NCBI GenBank assembly: GCA_003520555.1
Contig: DOUO01000117.1
Span: forward strand, 1 to 9,004
Source: Oscillospiraceae bacterium
Lineage (GTDB): Bacteria > Bacillota > Clostridia > Oscillospirales > Acutalibacteraceae
Direction: 5' to 3'
DNA: 9,004 nt
Positions within the stretch are counted from its first letter, which is position 1; each line of letters opens with the position of its first letter. The position numbers and the translations under genes were made by a program. This document shows, piece by piece, positions 1 through 6,042 of the stretch. The notes under the pieces were generated by a model. That model was not told the origin of the DNA. It worked only from the letters and a program-made list of their open reading frames with translations, and ran no database searches.

Positions 1-57
1 GCGCGGGATAACAGGTCGCGCTTCGGCAGCGTTATACTAATTCCTGATAGAAAGTAG
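1..57 (+). other. possible C-terminal end of a plus-strand gene cut by the window edge
   Basis: Two plus-strand frames are open from the window edge. The frame starting at base 1 runs to a TAG at 55-57 and the frame starting at base 2 runs to a TAA at 38-40. Both stops lie inside the left arm of the inverted-repeat element that begins at 34. Either frame could be the tail of a gene arriving from outside the window and ending in the element, which would make it convergent with the minus-strand peptidase-like gene. The stretch is too short to recognise a product, and it could equally be non-coding. Confidence 0.15.
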
Positions 58-192
58 ACTTATATTTTGCGAGGATATTTTTCGCAAGACAAGGCGGAGG
101 ACGCGGCAAGGCTGGCGCCTTGCAAGGACGACAACGCAGTATTGTGGAAAATAGACCGCAAAGATCGGCTACTTTTTATTAGGTATTAGTAT
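34..192. repeat. 159-bp element with 24-bp imperfect terminal inverted repeats (MITE-like or large stem-loop)
   Basis: The left arm (34-57) and right arm (169-192) are reverse complements with 21 of 24 positions matching. Between them lie two further perfect hairpins: TTGCGA (67-72) with TCGCAA (82-87), and GCAAGGC (106-112) with GCCTTGC (117-123) around a four-base loop. Read inwards, each arm has stop codons in all three frames: TAG 55-57, TAA 38-40 and TGA 45-47 from the left, and the equivalent TAG, TAA and TAA from the right. The minus-strand gene next door ends with a stop codon that overlaps the outer base of the right arm. The architecture suggests a small non-autonomous repeat or a bidirectional terminator-like structure between convergent genes. 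The window has only one copy, so repeat status is inferred from shape alone. No target-site duplication can be defined. Confidence 0.6.
106..123. other. perfect 7-bp hairpin inside the repeat-like element
   Basis: GCAAGGC (106-112) pairs with GCCTTGC (117-123) around the loop TGGC. It is the most stable local stem within the element and sits near its centre. It is not followed by a T tract on either strand, so a simple intrinsic terminator at this spot is unlikely. A structural role in a branched RNA or DNA fold is inference. Confidence 0.5.
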
Positions 193-737
193 TAAAAGCA
201 ATAGCCTATTATAAACCTTTCCGGCTTAAGGACATCGGGTGAATAATCACACGGACAGTCGCTGCTGCGGTAATTGAGAGATTTATAACCGCCGTTTTCG
301 GGATAAACGCAGTAAAAATGGATTCCGTCTGTTATTTTATTGTTCCACGAACAAACTATGGCTATATTGCAGGCTTTAAGGGCGTTGACGAAGTCTCCGC
401 AGCTTCTGAATTCGGAGTACTTTACGCCGTGCAGATTAAAATATCTGCCGAGCTTTTGGGTTTTTGTGCCGAATCTGCCGCCGAAAAACGGAAGCGAAAG
501 CAGTTCGCAATCCCTTGCTACCTCCGCAAAGCTTTGATATCTGCCGATAAACTTCATTACGTTGTAAACAGCAGCCGCGCCGCAGCCCACGGCGCTTATT
601 TTTTTGTTTCCGCCGCCGTATTTTAAACCGGCAACCGGCTGACGCGTTTGTCCGTATATATATCCGTCAAAGCCGCCGAGAGCGGCTTTATTAAATTGAT
701 AACGCTTTTCCGTTCCCTTTTTTCCGAGGATTTTCAT
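192..737 (-). CDS. C39-like / papain-fold cysteine peptidase-like protein
   Basis: This is a 181-residue protein with no signal peptide or membrane segment. Residues 50-65 (VGCGAAAVYNVMKFIG) match the helix start that carries the nucleophile in C39-type papain-fold peptidases, making Cys52 the candidate nucleophile. His140 in DGIHFYCVY fits the catalytic His, and Asn155 in SLNYR fits the third residue. The glutamine usually found six residues before the Cys, which forms the oxyanion hole, appears to be Lys46, so activity may be altered or lost. The protein is Cys-rich late on (Cys161, Cys163, Cys180). It lies 51 bases downstream of spoVAE on the same strand and is probably cotranscribed, so a spore-related role is possible but unproven. 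The ATG is preceded by a modest GGGCGG-type ribosome binding site inside an inverted repeat. Its stop codon touches the edge of the repeat-like element. The fold assignment is fairly sure; the substrate is unknown. Confidence 0.7.
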   Translation of the reverse strand: MKILGKKGTEKRYQFNKAALGGFDGYIYGQTRQPVAGLKYGGGNKKISAVGCGAAAVYNVMKFIGRYQSFAEVARDCELLSLPFFGGRFGTKTQKLGRYFNLHGVKYSEFRSCGDFVNALKACNIAIVCSWNNKITDGIHFYCVYPENGGYKSLNYRSSDCPCDYSPDVLKPERFIIGYCF

Positions 738-743
738 AAAACC

Positions 744-780
744 ACCGCCCTTTAATTATCTTACCAAATCCGAGGGCGGT
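744..780 (-). promoter_or_regulatory. inverted repeat in the spoVAE-peptidase gap, overlapping the second gene's ribosome binding site
   Basis: ACCGCCC (744-750) and GGGCGGT (774-780) are a perfect 7-bp inverted repeat with a 23-base spacer. On the minus strand the 3' arm is the G-rich sequence just before the peptidase-like ATG (737), followed by GGTTTT. It could act as a weak terminator or attenuator after spoVAE, or it could hide the Shine-Dalgarno sequence of the next gene. The long loop and the run of only four T residues make a strong intrinsic terminator unlikely. Confidence 0.4.
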
Positions 781-788
781 TGTAAAGC

Positions 789-1142
789 TTATTTATCACG
801 CGATTTGCTTATTACCGCGGCAACAAGGCTTAAAACAATCGCCGCCGTAATTCCTGCCGCCGCGGCTGTAATTCCGCCCGTCAGTATTCCCGTGGCTCCG
901 TCGCGGCGCAGAGCCTCGCGGACGCCCTGAGCCATAAGGTTACCGAAGCCGCTTATCGGAACGCCCGCGCCCATTGCTCCGGCGTTTGAAACAGGTTCGT
1001 AAAGCCCCAGCGCGCCCAATACAACTCCCGAAACCGAGAAGGCGGTAAGAATTCTTGCGGGTGTAAGCGAGGTTTTGTCAATTAAAAGCTGACCGATAAC
1101 GCATATCAGTCCGCCGAAAATAAAGGCGTTAATAAACTGCAT
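789..1142 (-). CDS. spoVAE: stage V sporulation protein AE (SpoVA family membrane protein)
   Basis: This 117-residue hydrophobic protein has the length and layout of SpoVAE/SpoVAEb. Membrane segments are predicted near residues 4-21, 31-48 and 85-110. Between them is the characteristic loop DKTSLTPARILTAF (22-35) and the glycine-rich stretch GAGVPISGFGNLM (58-70), followed by GILTGG (85-90). SpoVA proteins of spore formers form a channel in the spore inner membrane that moves dipicolinic acid with Ca2+ into the developing spore and out at germination. The start is fixed by AAGGAG seven bases before the ATG. In many Clostridia spoVAE follows spoVAC and spoVAD; here it is the first gene on its strand after a divergent promoter region, so its usual partners, if present, lie elsewhere. 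I did not find a convincing sigma-G -35/-10 pair upstream. Confidence 0.85.
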   Translation of the reverse strand: MQFINAFIFGGLICVIGQLLIDKTSLTPARILTAFSVSGVVLGALGLYEPVSNAGAMGAGVPISGFGNLMAQGVREALRRDGATGILTGGITAAAAGITAAIVLSLVAAVISKSRDK

Positions 1143-1310
1143 ATTTTATCTCCTTTTTCATTTGCTTAGGTTTATTATTTGCCAAATAAAAAAATCTATG
1201 TGAAAATAACCTGAATTTTTAAAAAATACCCTACCCAAAATTTCTAAATTGTGGTACAATCTATTTTGGATTATTATGATAAGTGAGAAACAAACAAGGG
1301 AGTGAATTGA
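1143..1310. other. divergent intergenic region between spoVAE and the ABC operon
   Basis: These 168 AT-rich bases separate two divergent transcription units and should contain both promoters. The plus-strand side has a good extended -10 (1252-1260). The minus-strand side shows the spoVAE ribosome binding site (CTCCTT on the plus strand, 1150-1155) but no clear forespore sigma-factor promoter; a CATAGATT at about 1196-1203 on the minus strand resembles a sporulation-type -10 only loosely. No riboswitch-like fold or small ORF was recognised. Confidence 0.6.
1252..1260 (+). promoter_or_regulatory. candidate extended -10 promoter for the ABC/pyrKD operon
   Basis: TGGTACAAT matches the extended -10 consensus TGNTATAAT at all but one specified base. 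The hexamer 17 bases upstream (1232-1237, TACCCA) is a poor -35, which extended -10 promoters tolerate. Transcription would begin near 1267, giving a leader of roughly 45 bases before the ATG at 1311. A second weak -10 candidate (TATGAT, 1275-1280) lies just downstream with no matching -35. Confidence 0.45.
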
Positions 1311-2270
1311 ATGGTCGAGGTAACCAATCTGACCAAACGGTACGGTAACGTAACGGCTGTCAACGGCATAAGCTTTTCGGTTGAACCGGGAGAAATTCTC
1401 GGCTTCCTCGGTCCGAACGGCGCCGGAAAATCCACAACCATGAATATCATCACGGGGTATATTTCATCCACCTCGGGCAGCGTAACCATTGACGGCTGCG
1501 ATATTCTTGAAAGCCCGAAGCAGGCAAAGATGAAAATAGGCTATCTGCCTGAAATCCCGCCGCTTTACATCGACATGACCGTGCGGAAATATTTGGAGTT
1601 TATGTTTGACTTAAAGCGCGTTAAGCTGCCCAAGGCAAAGCATATTGACGAGGTTATGCGCCTTGTGCATATTTCCGACAAAGGCGAAAGACTTATCAAA
1701 AATCTTTCAAAGGGCTTTAAACAGCGCGTAGGCTTTGCCCAGGCGCTGCTGGGCAATCCGCCTGTGCTTATTTTGGACGAACCGACGGTCGGACTTGACC
1801 CGAAACAAATTATTGAAATACGCAACCTTATCCGCAGCCTGGGAAAAAAGCACACGGTTATTTTTTCATCTCACGTTTTGTCCGAGGTTTCCGAAATCTG
1901 CGACCGCGTAATTGTTATTTCCAAGGGAAAAATTGTTGCCGACGCCAAGACCGACGAGCTTTCCGCGTCGATTTCCGACAACCTGAAGCTTTCGCTGATT
2001 ATCGAGGGAGCGTACACGGCGGTTATTGCCGAGCTTAAGAAGATTCCCGGAGTTTCCGCCGTTAAAAAGGTTAGAGAAATAAGCGGCGGCGCGGTTAAAT
2101 ATTCAATTGACTACAAAAAAGAGCAGGACGTTCGCCGCGAGGTTTTCAACGCGATGAAACGCATAGACTGCCCTATTCTTGAAATGAAGTCCGGAAACGA
2201 AACCCTTGAGGAGATGTTCCTCAGGCTCACCAACGAAACAGGAGGCAACGAAGATGACGGCAATTCTTAA
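1311..2270 (+). CDS. ABC-2 type transporter ATP-binding protein, GldA-like
   Basis: This 319-residue cytoplasmic ATPase powers the transporter whose permease is the next gene. All nucleotide-binding motifs are present: Walker A GPNGAGKST (34-42), the ABC signature LSKGFKQRV (132-140), Walker B VLILDEP (152-158), the D-loop GLDP (161-164) and the switch His188 in SSHVLSE. The Q-loop position reads GYLPE (77-81), with Glu instead of Gln, as seen in many GldA/ABC-2 ATPases. Residues after about 220 form the C-terminal accessory domain common in this subgroup, ending in the ETLEEMFLRLT motif (297-307). The ATG follows AGGGAG by eight bases and is the first gene of the run. The last 17 bases overlap the permease gene, which implies translational coupling. 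The transported substrate is unknown. The family is sure; the Gld label rests on the neighbours, and does not imply gliding motility in this organism. Confidence 0.93.
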   Translation: MVEVTNLTKRYGNVTAVNGISFSVEPGEILGFLGPNGAGKSTTMNIITGYISSTSGSVTIDGCDILESPKQAKMKIGYLPEIPPLYIDMTVRKYLEFMFDLKRVKLPKAKHIDEVMRLVHISDKGERLIKNLSKGFKQRVGFAQALLGNPPVLILDEPTVGLDPKQIIEIRNLIRSLGKKHTVIFSSHVLSEVSEICDRVIVISKGKIVADAKTDELSASISDNLKLSLIIEGAYTAVIAELKKIPGVSAVKKVREISGGAVKYSIDYKKEQDVRREVFNAMKRIDCPILEMKSGNETLEEMFLRLTNETGGNEDDGNS

Positions 2271-2958
2271 AAGGGAGCTTTCGTCCTACTTCCGCTCGGC
2301 TACGGCGTATGTGGTAATGGGCGTTTACTTCTTCTTTTCGGGGCTGTTCTTTTACCTGTACTGCTTCAGGGGCAACACAGCCAACCTTTCATATGTTTTC
2401 GCGAACATGTTTTACATAATAATGTTCATCATTCCCATTATCACAATGAAAACCTTTTCCGAGGAACGGCGGCAAAAAACCGACCAGGCGCTGCTGACGT
2501 CTCCCGTAAGTCTTACCGAGATTGTACTGGGTAAGTTTTTGGGCGCGTTCATTTTATACGCGCTGTGCTGTTCAATCTTTTTGCTTTACGCGGTGGTAAT
2601 TTCCTTCCTTGCCCAGCCGCAGTGGTCTGTTATATTGTGCACATTTTTGGGAATTCTGCTTTTGGGCGGCACGTTTATCGCAATTAACGTGTTCATTTCC
2701 TCGCTGACCGAAAGCATGATTGTAGCCGCGGTAACGGGAATGGCAATAGGTCTTGTAATCGACATGATGACATACTTCATAAGTATGATATCGGTGAGCT
2801 GGATTGCAAACCTGCTTGAAAAAATCAACTTCATAAATTACTACGAAAACTTCACCTACGGCGTACTCAGCATAACCGACGTAGTATTCTTCCTGAGCGT
2901 AACGGCGCTGTTCTTGTTCTTCACCGTGCGCGTTCTGGACAAAAGACGCTGGAGCTAA
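2254..2958 (+). CDS. ABC-2 type transporter permease, GldF-like
   Basis: This is a 234-residue integral membrane protein with about six predicted helices, near residues 17-38, 50-65, 96-118, 127-148, 154-180 and 207-226. Its hallmark is the cytoplasmic segment MKTFSEERRQKTDQALLTSP (65-84), the conserved coupling region after the second helix in ABC-2/GldF permeases. It should form a homodimeric channel with the upstream ATPase. A longer reading from 2206 would add 16 residues, but the ATG at 2254 is preferred: it has AGGAGG eight bases upstream (2240-2245) and yields the family-typical start with a short amphipathic stretch, KRELSSYF. The gene overlaps the ATPase by 17 bases and is followed by the GldG-like gene after 12 bases. 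Confidence 0.9.
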   Translation: MTAILKRELSSYFRSATAYVVMGVYFFFSGLFFYLYCFRGNTANLSYVFANMFYIIMFIIPIITMKTFSEERRQKTDQALLTSPVSLTEIVLGKFLGAFILYALCCSIFLLYAVVISFLAQPQWSVILCTFLGILLLGGTFIAINVFISSLTESMIVAAVTGMAIGLVIDMMTYFISMISVSWIANLLEKINFINYYENFTYGVLSITDVVFFLSVTALFLFFTVRVLDKRRWS

Positions 2959-2970
2959 GGAGGTGCGGAC

Positions 2971-4518
2971 ATGGATAACAAAGAAAATACCGCTGCTGTG
3001 CAGCCGGATGAGCAAAACACGGCAGAAACCGAACCGGCAAACACGGAAAAAAAGCAGGGCAAGCTGAAAAAGCTGTTTAAAACCGGAAAGTTCCGCCACG
3101 GCTCCGCGGCGGTCGCGCTGACGGCAATCGCGATTGCCGTGGTAATTGTGCTGAACATAATTGTGGGACTTTTGGTTGACCGCTTTCCGAATTTAAAGAT
3201 TGACTTTACCGCAAACCAAGCTTTTGCCTTGCAGGAGGACACTGCGGAATATATCAAAAACCTTAAAAACGACGTCACCGTTTACATTCTTTTTACCGAA
3301 AACGCGTTTGAAGCAAACGGCGAATACTTTGTTCAGGCTAAAAATTTGCTTGAAAAAATGGAAAAAAGCTCAAACGGCAAGCTTAAGGTTGTTTACAAGG
3401 ACACCTCAACAGACCCGGGATTTACAAAAAAATATCCCAACGTAAACTGGGATTCAAAAAACTTTGTTGGCATTGTCGAATGCGGCAAGCAATACAAGGC
3501 GCTGACGCTTGACGACTGCTTCACCTACGACAAGGAATATGCCGCGCAGGGAATGTACAAATACGAATCCACAACAATCGAACAGGCAGTGGTTAAGGGC
3601 GCGCTTTACGTCACCACCGAGGACAAGGTAAAGGTTGACGTTATTACCGACAACCAGCCGGGCGATTATTCGGGCGTTACTTCGCTGTTGAACGACAACG
3701 CGTATCAGGTAAACGAGGTATCGCTTCTTACAAAGGATTTGGAAAAAGACGCCGACTTTGCTTTGCTGTTCGCGCCGTCGGTTGACCTGGACGAAGCTCA
3801 GACCGAAAAAATTTCAACCTGGCTTAAAAACGGCGGCAAATACGGCAAAAACCTTATATATGTGGCTTCCTACAAGCCTGTTGACACTCCCAACATCAAC
3901 GCGCTGTTAAACGACTGGGGCATGGCCGTTAATTCCGGTTATACCTTTGAAACCGACCCCAACCATTTACAGACCGGCGGAAACGCGTATACATTTATCG
4001 CGGATTACACCGATGAATACGTTGAGAACCTTAAAAACCCCAACATTCCGGTAATTGTAAATTCCGCGCACGCCGTTGACATCAAGGACGATTCCGTGGC
4101 GAAGCCGATTCTTAAAACCACCGACCGCGCCGGCATTGAACCGGTTGACGCGGGCGACGACTGGGACTACAACAAGGCTGTTAAGGGTGAACCGATTGCG
4201 GTTGCCGCCGAGGGCACAAAGGCAAGCGGCGACTCAACCTCAAGGCTGATTGTATTCGGCAGCGACAGCATGCTGCTTAAAAGCCTCATGCAGTACAACA
4301 GCTTCAACAACGCGGGATTTATTATGAATATATTTAACACCATCTCCGACAAGGACGATGAAACCGTTGTTATTGAAGGCAAGACGCTTGAATCCGCGGA
4401 GCTCGGCATTACCGACCAAACCTCAACCGCGGCAGTGCTTGTAATCTTTGTAATTGTAATTCCTCTTTCAATAATCGTACTGGGAATTGTGCTTTGGCTG
4501 CTCAGGAGGAACAAGTAA
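2971..4518 (+). CDS. GldG-like ABC transporter auxiliary protein (membrane-anchored)
   Basis: This 515-residue protein belongs to the GldG / ABC-transporter auxiliary group. The N-terminal 40 residues are charged and probably cytoplasmic. A first membrane helix spans about 45-68, followed by the family-typical entry DFTANQAFALQEDTAEYI (78-95) and then NDVTVYILF, which begins the long extracytoplasmic domain. A second helix near 487-510 returns to a basic tail (LLRRNK). The domain between them resembles a GldG substrate-binding-like fold and probably works outside the membrane as a partner of the permease. The start is backed by AAGGAGGT (2957-2964), a near-perfect match to the 16S anti-Shine-Dalgarno, overlapping the permease stop codon. 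Its own stop overlaps the next gene's start by one base (TAATG). No catalytic motif was recognised. Confidence 0.85.
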   Translation: MDNKENTAAVQPDEQNTAETEPANTEKKQGKLKKLFKTGKFRHGSAAVALTAIAIAVVIVLNIIVGLLVDRFPNLKIDFTANQAFALQEDTAEYIKNLKNDVTVYILFTENAFEANGEYFVQAKNLLEKMEKSSNGKLKVVYKDTSTDPGFTKKYPNVNWDSKNFVGIVECGKQYKALTLDDCFTYDKEYAAQGMYKYESTTIEQAVVKGALYVTTEDKVKVDVITDNQPGDYSGVTSLLNDNAYQVNEVSLLTKDLEKDADFALLFAPSVDLDEAQTEKISTWLKNGGKYGKNLIYVASYKPVDTPNINALLNDWGMAVNSGYTFETDPNHLQTGGNAYTFIADYTDEYVENLKNPNIPVIVNSAHAVDIKDDSVAKPILKTTDRAGIEPVDAGDDWDYNKAVKGEPIAVAAEGTKASGDSTSRLIVFGSDSMLLKSLMQYNSFNNAGFIMNIFNTISDKDDETVVIEGKTLESAELGITDQTSTAAVLVIFVIVIPLSIIVLGIVLWLLRRNK

Positions 4519-6017
4519 TGAACAGAAAAAAAACAATTATTATTGCCGCAATCGCGGCGGCGGTGCTTGTGGGCGTAATGCTGCTGCTGATATTTTTGCC
4601 AAAGGGCAGCGGCGACAGCGGTTCCGCTACGCTTGACGAAGGCACGCACATGAAAACCGTGACCGACAAAAACGGCATGCATCAGGCTGTTGTTGAAACA
4701 GAACCCAACGGCGAAATAAAAAACAACAGCTACGGCACGCTGATTGACTATGTACCGGCAAACATCAAAAATATCCGCGTTGAAAACAAAAAAGGCACGC
4801 TTGACGTTCAGTCAACCACCCCGAAGGGCGAAGCGACTGTTTACTCAATTAAGGGCTACGAGGATTTTGAGCTTCAAAGCGGAATTCCGGACCTGGTAGC
4901 AAGCGCGGCTTCAAACCTTGAATTTTCAAAGGTGGCTTCAACCGACGGCGGAGGCAAAGCCGAATTCGGACTTGACAATCCGCGTTCAACCGTAACAGTA
5001 ACCTATCAAGACAAAACAAAGGCCGTGTTTAAGGTAGGCAGCAACGCTCCTCAGGCGGCAGGCACATATGTGCAGTTCGGAACCGAGCCTACGGTTTACC
5101 TTTGCAGCACGGACGTTGTTTCAGCCTTTGACTTGGGGCTAACGGATTTCATTAACCGCAATATAAACAATTCTGCCGACAGCGCGGAAAACAACGAAGC
5201 AAGCTCAATCACCATATCGGGCAGCGGATTTAAAAACGAAATTGTGCTTGAACCCAACAAAAGTCAAAAAAATTCCGCTTCGTTCATCATGACCTCTCCG
5301 GTTAAAGGCTACGCGAGCGAAAGTGAAAGCAGCCTTATAAGCGGAAGCATACGCGGACTTTACAGCGACAGCGTTGAAATGGTTAATCCGTCAAACGCTC
5401 AGCTTGAAAAGCTCGGACTCAGCAGTCCCTACGCCAAAATAACCGCGGTTTATCCCGACGTAACCGTTAAGCTTTCGGGCACAAAGCCGGACAGCGACGG
5501 AAACGTGCTTATTATGGCCGACGGCGGCAAGGTTGTTTATAAAATTTCCGCCGAAAAAGCCGCGTGGACAAACACCTCATATGAAAAGCTTGTGAACGAA
5601 TATGTGCTCAATCCCAAAATGTCATCGCTTTCGGGCGTAAGCATAAAGGCTGACAAAACCTATGCTTTTGAGCTTGAAACCAAGGAGGTCACCAAGACCG
5701 ACGACGAGGGCGAGGAAACCACCTCAACCTCCACAACCGTAAAGTACAACGGCAAAGAGCTTGACCTCGGTAAATTTACAAATCTTTACGACGACCTTAC
5801 CCTCATTAAGCTCAACGAGGTAAAGGAACACAGCTTCAGCGGTTCGCCCGAGGTAAGTATTACCTACACCTACGACGACTCCGGCAACGACGTTGTTGAG
5901 TTTTATGCCGAAAACGCGGAGTTTTACACCGCCGTACTGAACGGCAGGGCGGTGGGCAACTGCTACAAAGCGGATGTCGCGCGCATTAAGAACAACATTC
6001 AGAGCCTTACAAAATAA
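4518..6017 (+). CDS. DUF4340 domain membrane-anchored protein
   Basis: This 499-residue protein has one N-terminal membrane anchor (about residues 7-27 after MNRKK) and a large outer domain. The stretch encoded around 4990-5160, with a beta-rich pattern such as KAVFKVGSNAP, GTYVQFG and PTVYLCS, fits DUF4340, a family found next to GldG-type ABC genes. Residues at about 386-410 form an acidic, Thr-rich insertion. The preferred start is the ATG at 4518, with AGGAGG (4504-4509) eight bases upstream. A reading from 4494 would add eight residues lying inside the GldG-like gene and has no comparable site. The TAATG overlap implies translational coupling. The function is not known; a scaffold or substrate-binding role alongside the GldG-like protein is inference from gene order. 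Confidence 0.82.
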   Translation: MNRKKTIIIAAIAAAVLVGVMLLLIFLPKGSGDSGSATLDEGTHMKTVTDKNGMHQAVVETEPNGEIKNNSYGTLIDYVPANIKNIRVENKKGTLDVQSTTPKGEATVYSIKGYEDFELQSGIPDLVASAASNLEFSKVASTDGGGKAEFGLDNPRSTVTVTYQDKTKAVFKVGSNAPQAAGTYVQFGTEPTVYLCSTDVVSAFDLGLTDFINRNINNSADSAENNEASSITISGSGFKNEIVLEPNKSQKNSASFIMTSPVKGYASESESSLISGSIRGLYSDSVEMVNPSNAQLEKLGLSSPYAKITAVYPDVTVKLSGTKPDSDGNVLIMADGGKVVYKISAEKAAWTNTSYEKLVNEYVLNPKMSSLSGVSIKADKTYAFELETKEVTKTDDEGEETTSTSTTVKYNGKELDLGKFTNLYDDLTLIKLNEVKEHSFSGSPEVSITYTYDDSGNDVVEFYAENAEFYTAVLNGRAVGNCYKADVARIKNNIQSLTK

Positions 6018-6024
6018 AACAGAC

Positions 6025-6042
6025 GGGAGGCGGACAATGTGA
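6025..6042 (+). promoter_or_regulatory. ribosome binding site with overlapping ATGTGA start-stop before a GTG start
   Basis: GGGAGG (6025-6030) lies six bases before an ATG (6037-6039) that is followed at once by TGA (6040-6042), and eight bases before the GTG (6039-6041) that opens the lipoprotein frame. Only the GTG frame gives a protein, and it begins with a textbook signal peptide. A ribosome choosing the ATG would make a single-residue product and stop, so the arrangement might lower or tune expression. Confidence 0.5.

Noticed and set aside
1143..1250. Sigma-G or sigma-E promoter for spoVAE
   Set aside because: A CATAGATT on the minus strand resembles a sporulation -10, but no -35 of either class stands at the right distance, so I do not call a promoter.
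1387..1401. Glu in place of Gln in the Q-loop of the ATPase as a defect
   Set aside because: The residue in question is Glu81 (codon near 1551). GYLPE at this place is common in GldA and related ABC-2 ATPases, and all other motifs are intact, so the protein is not judged defective.
2206..2253. Longer N-terminus for the permease
   Set aside because: The upstream ATG lies well inside the ATPase gene, while the ATG at 2254 has AGGAGG at the right distance and gives the usual family N-terminus.
2572..3099. 175-codon minus-strand frame across the permease and GldG-like genes
   Set aside because: It crosses the boundary of two well-supported plus-strand genes and has no family features; its composition (many His, Tyr and Gln) is typical of an antisense shadow.
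4494..4517. Longer N-terminus for the DUF4340 protein
   Set aside because: The extension is read from the sequence coding for the end of the GldG-like protein. The ATG at 4518 follows AGGAGG by eight bases and starts a normal MNRKK membrane anchor.
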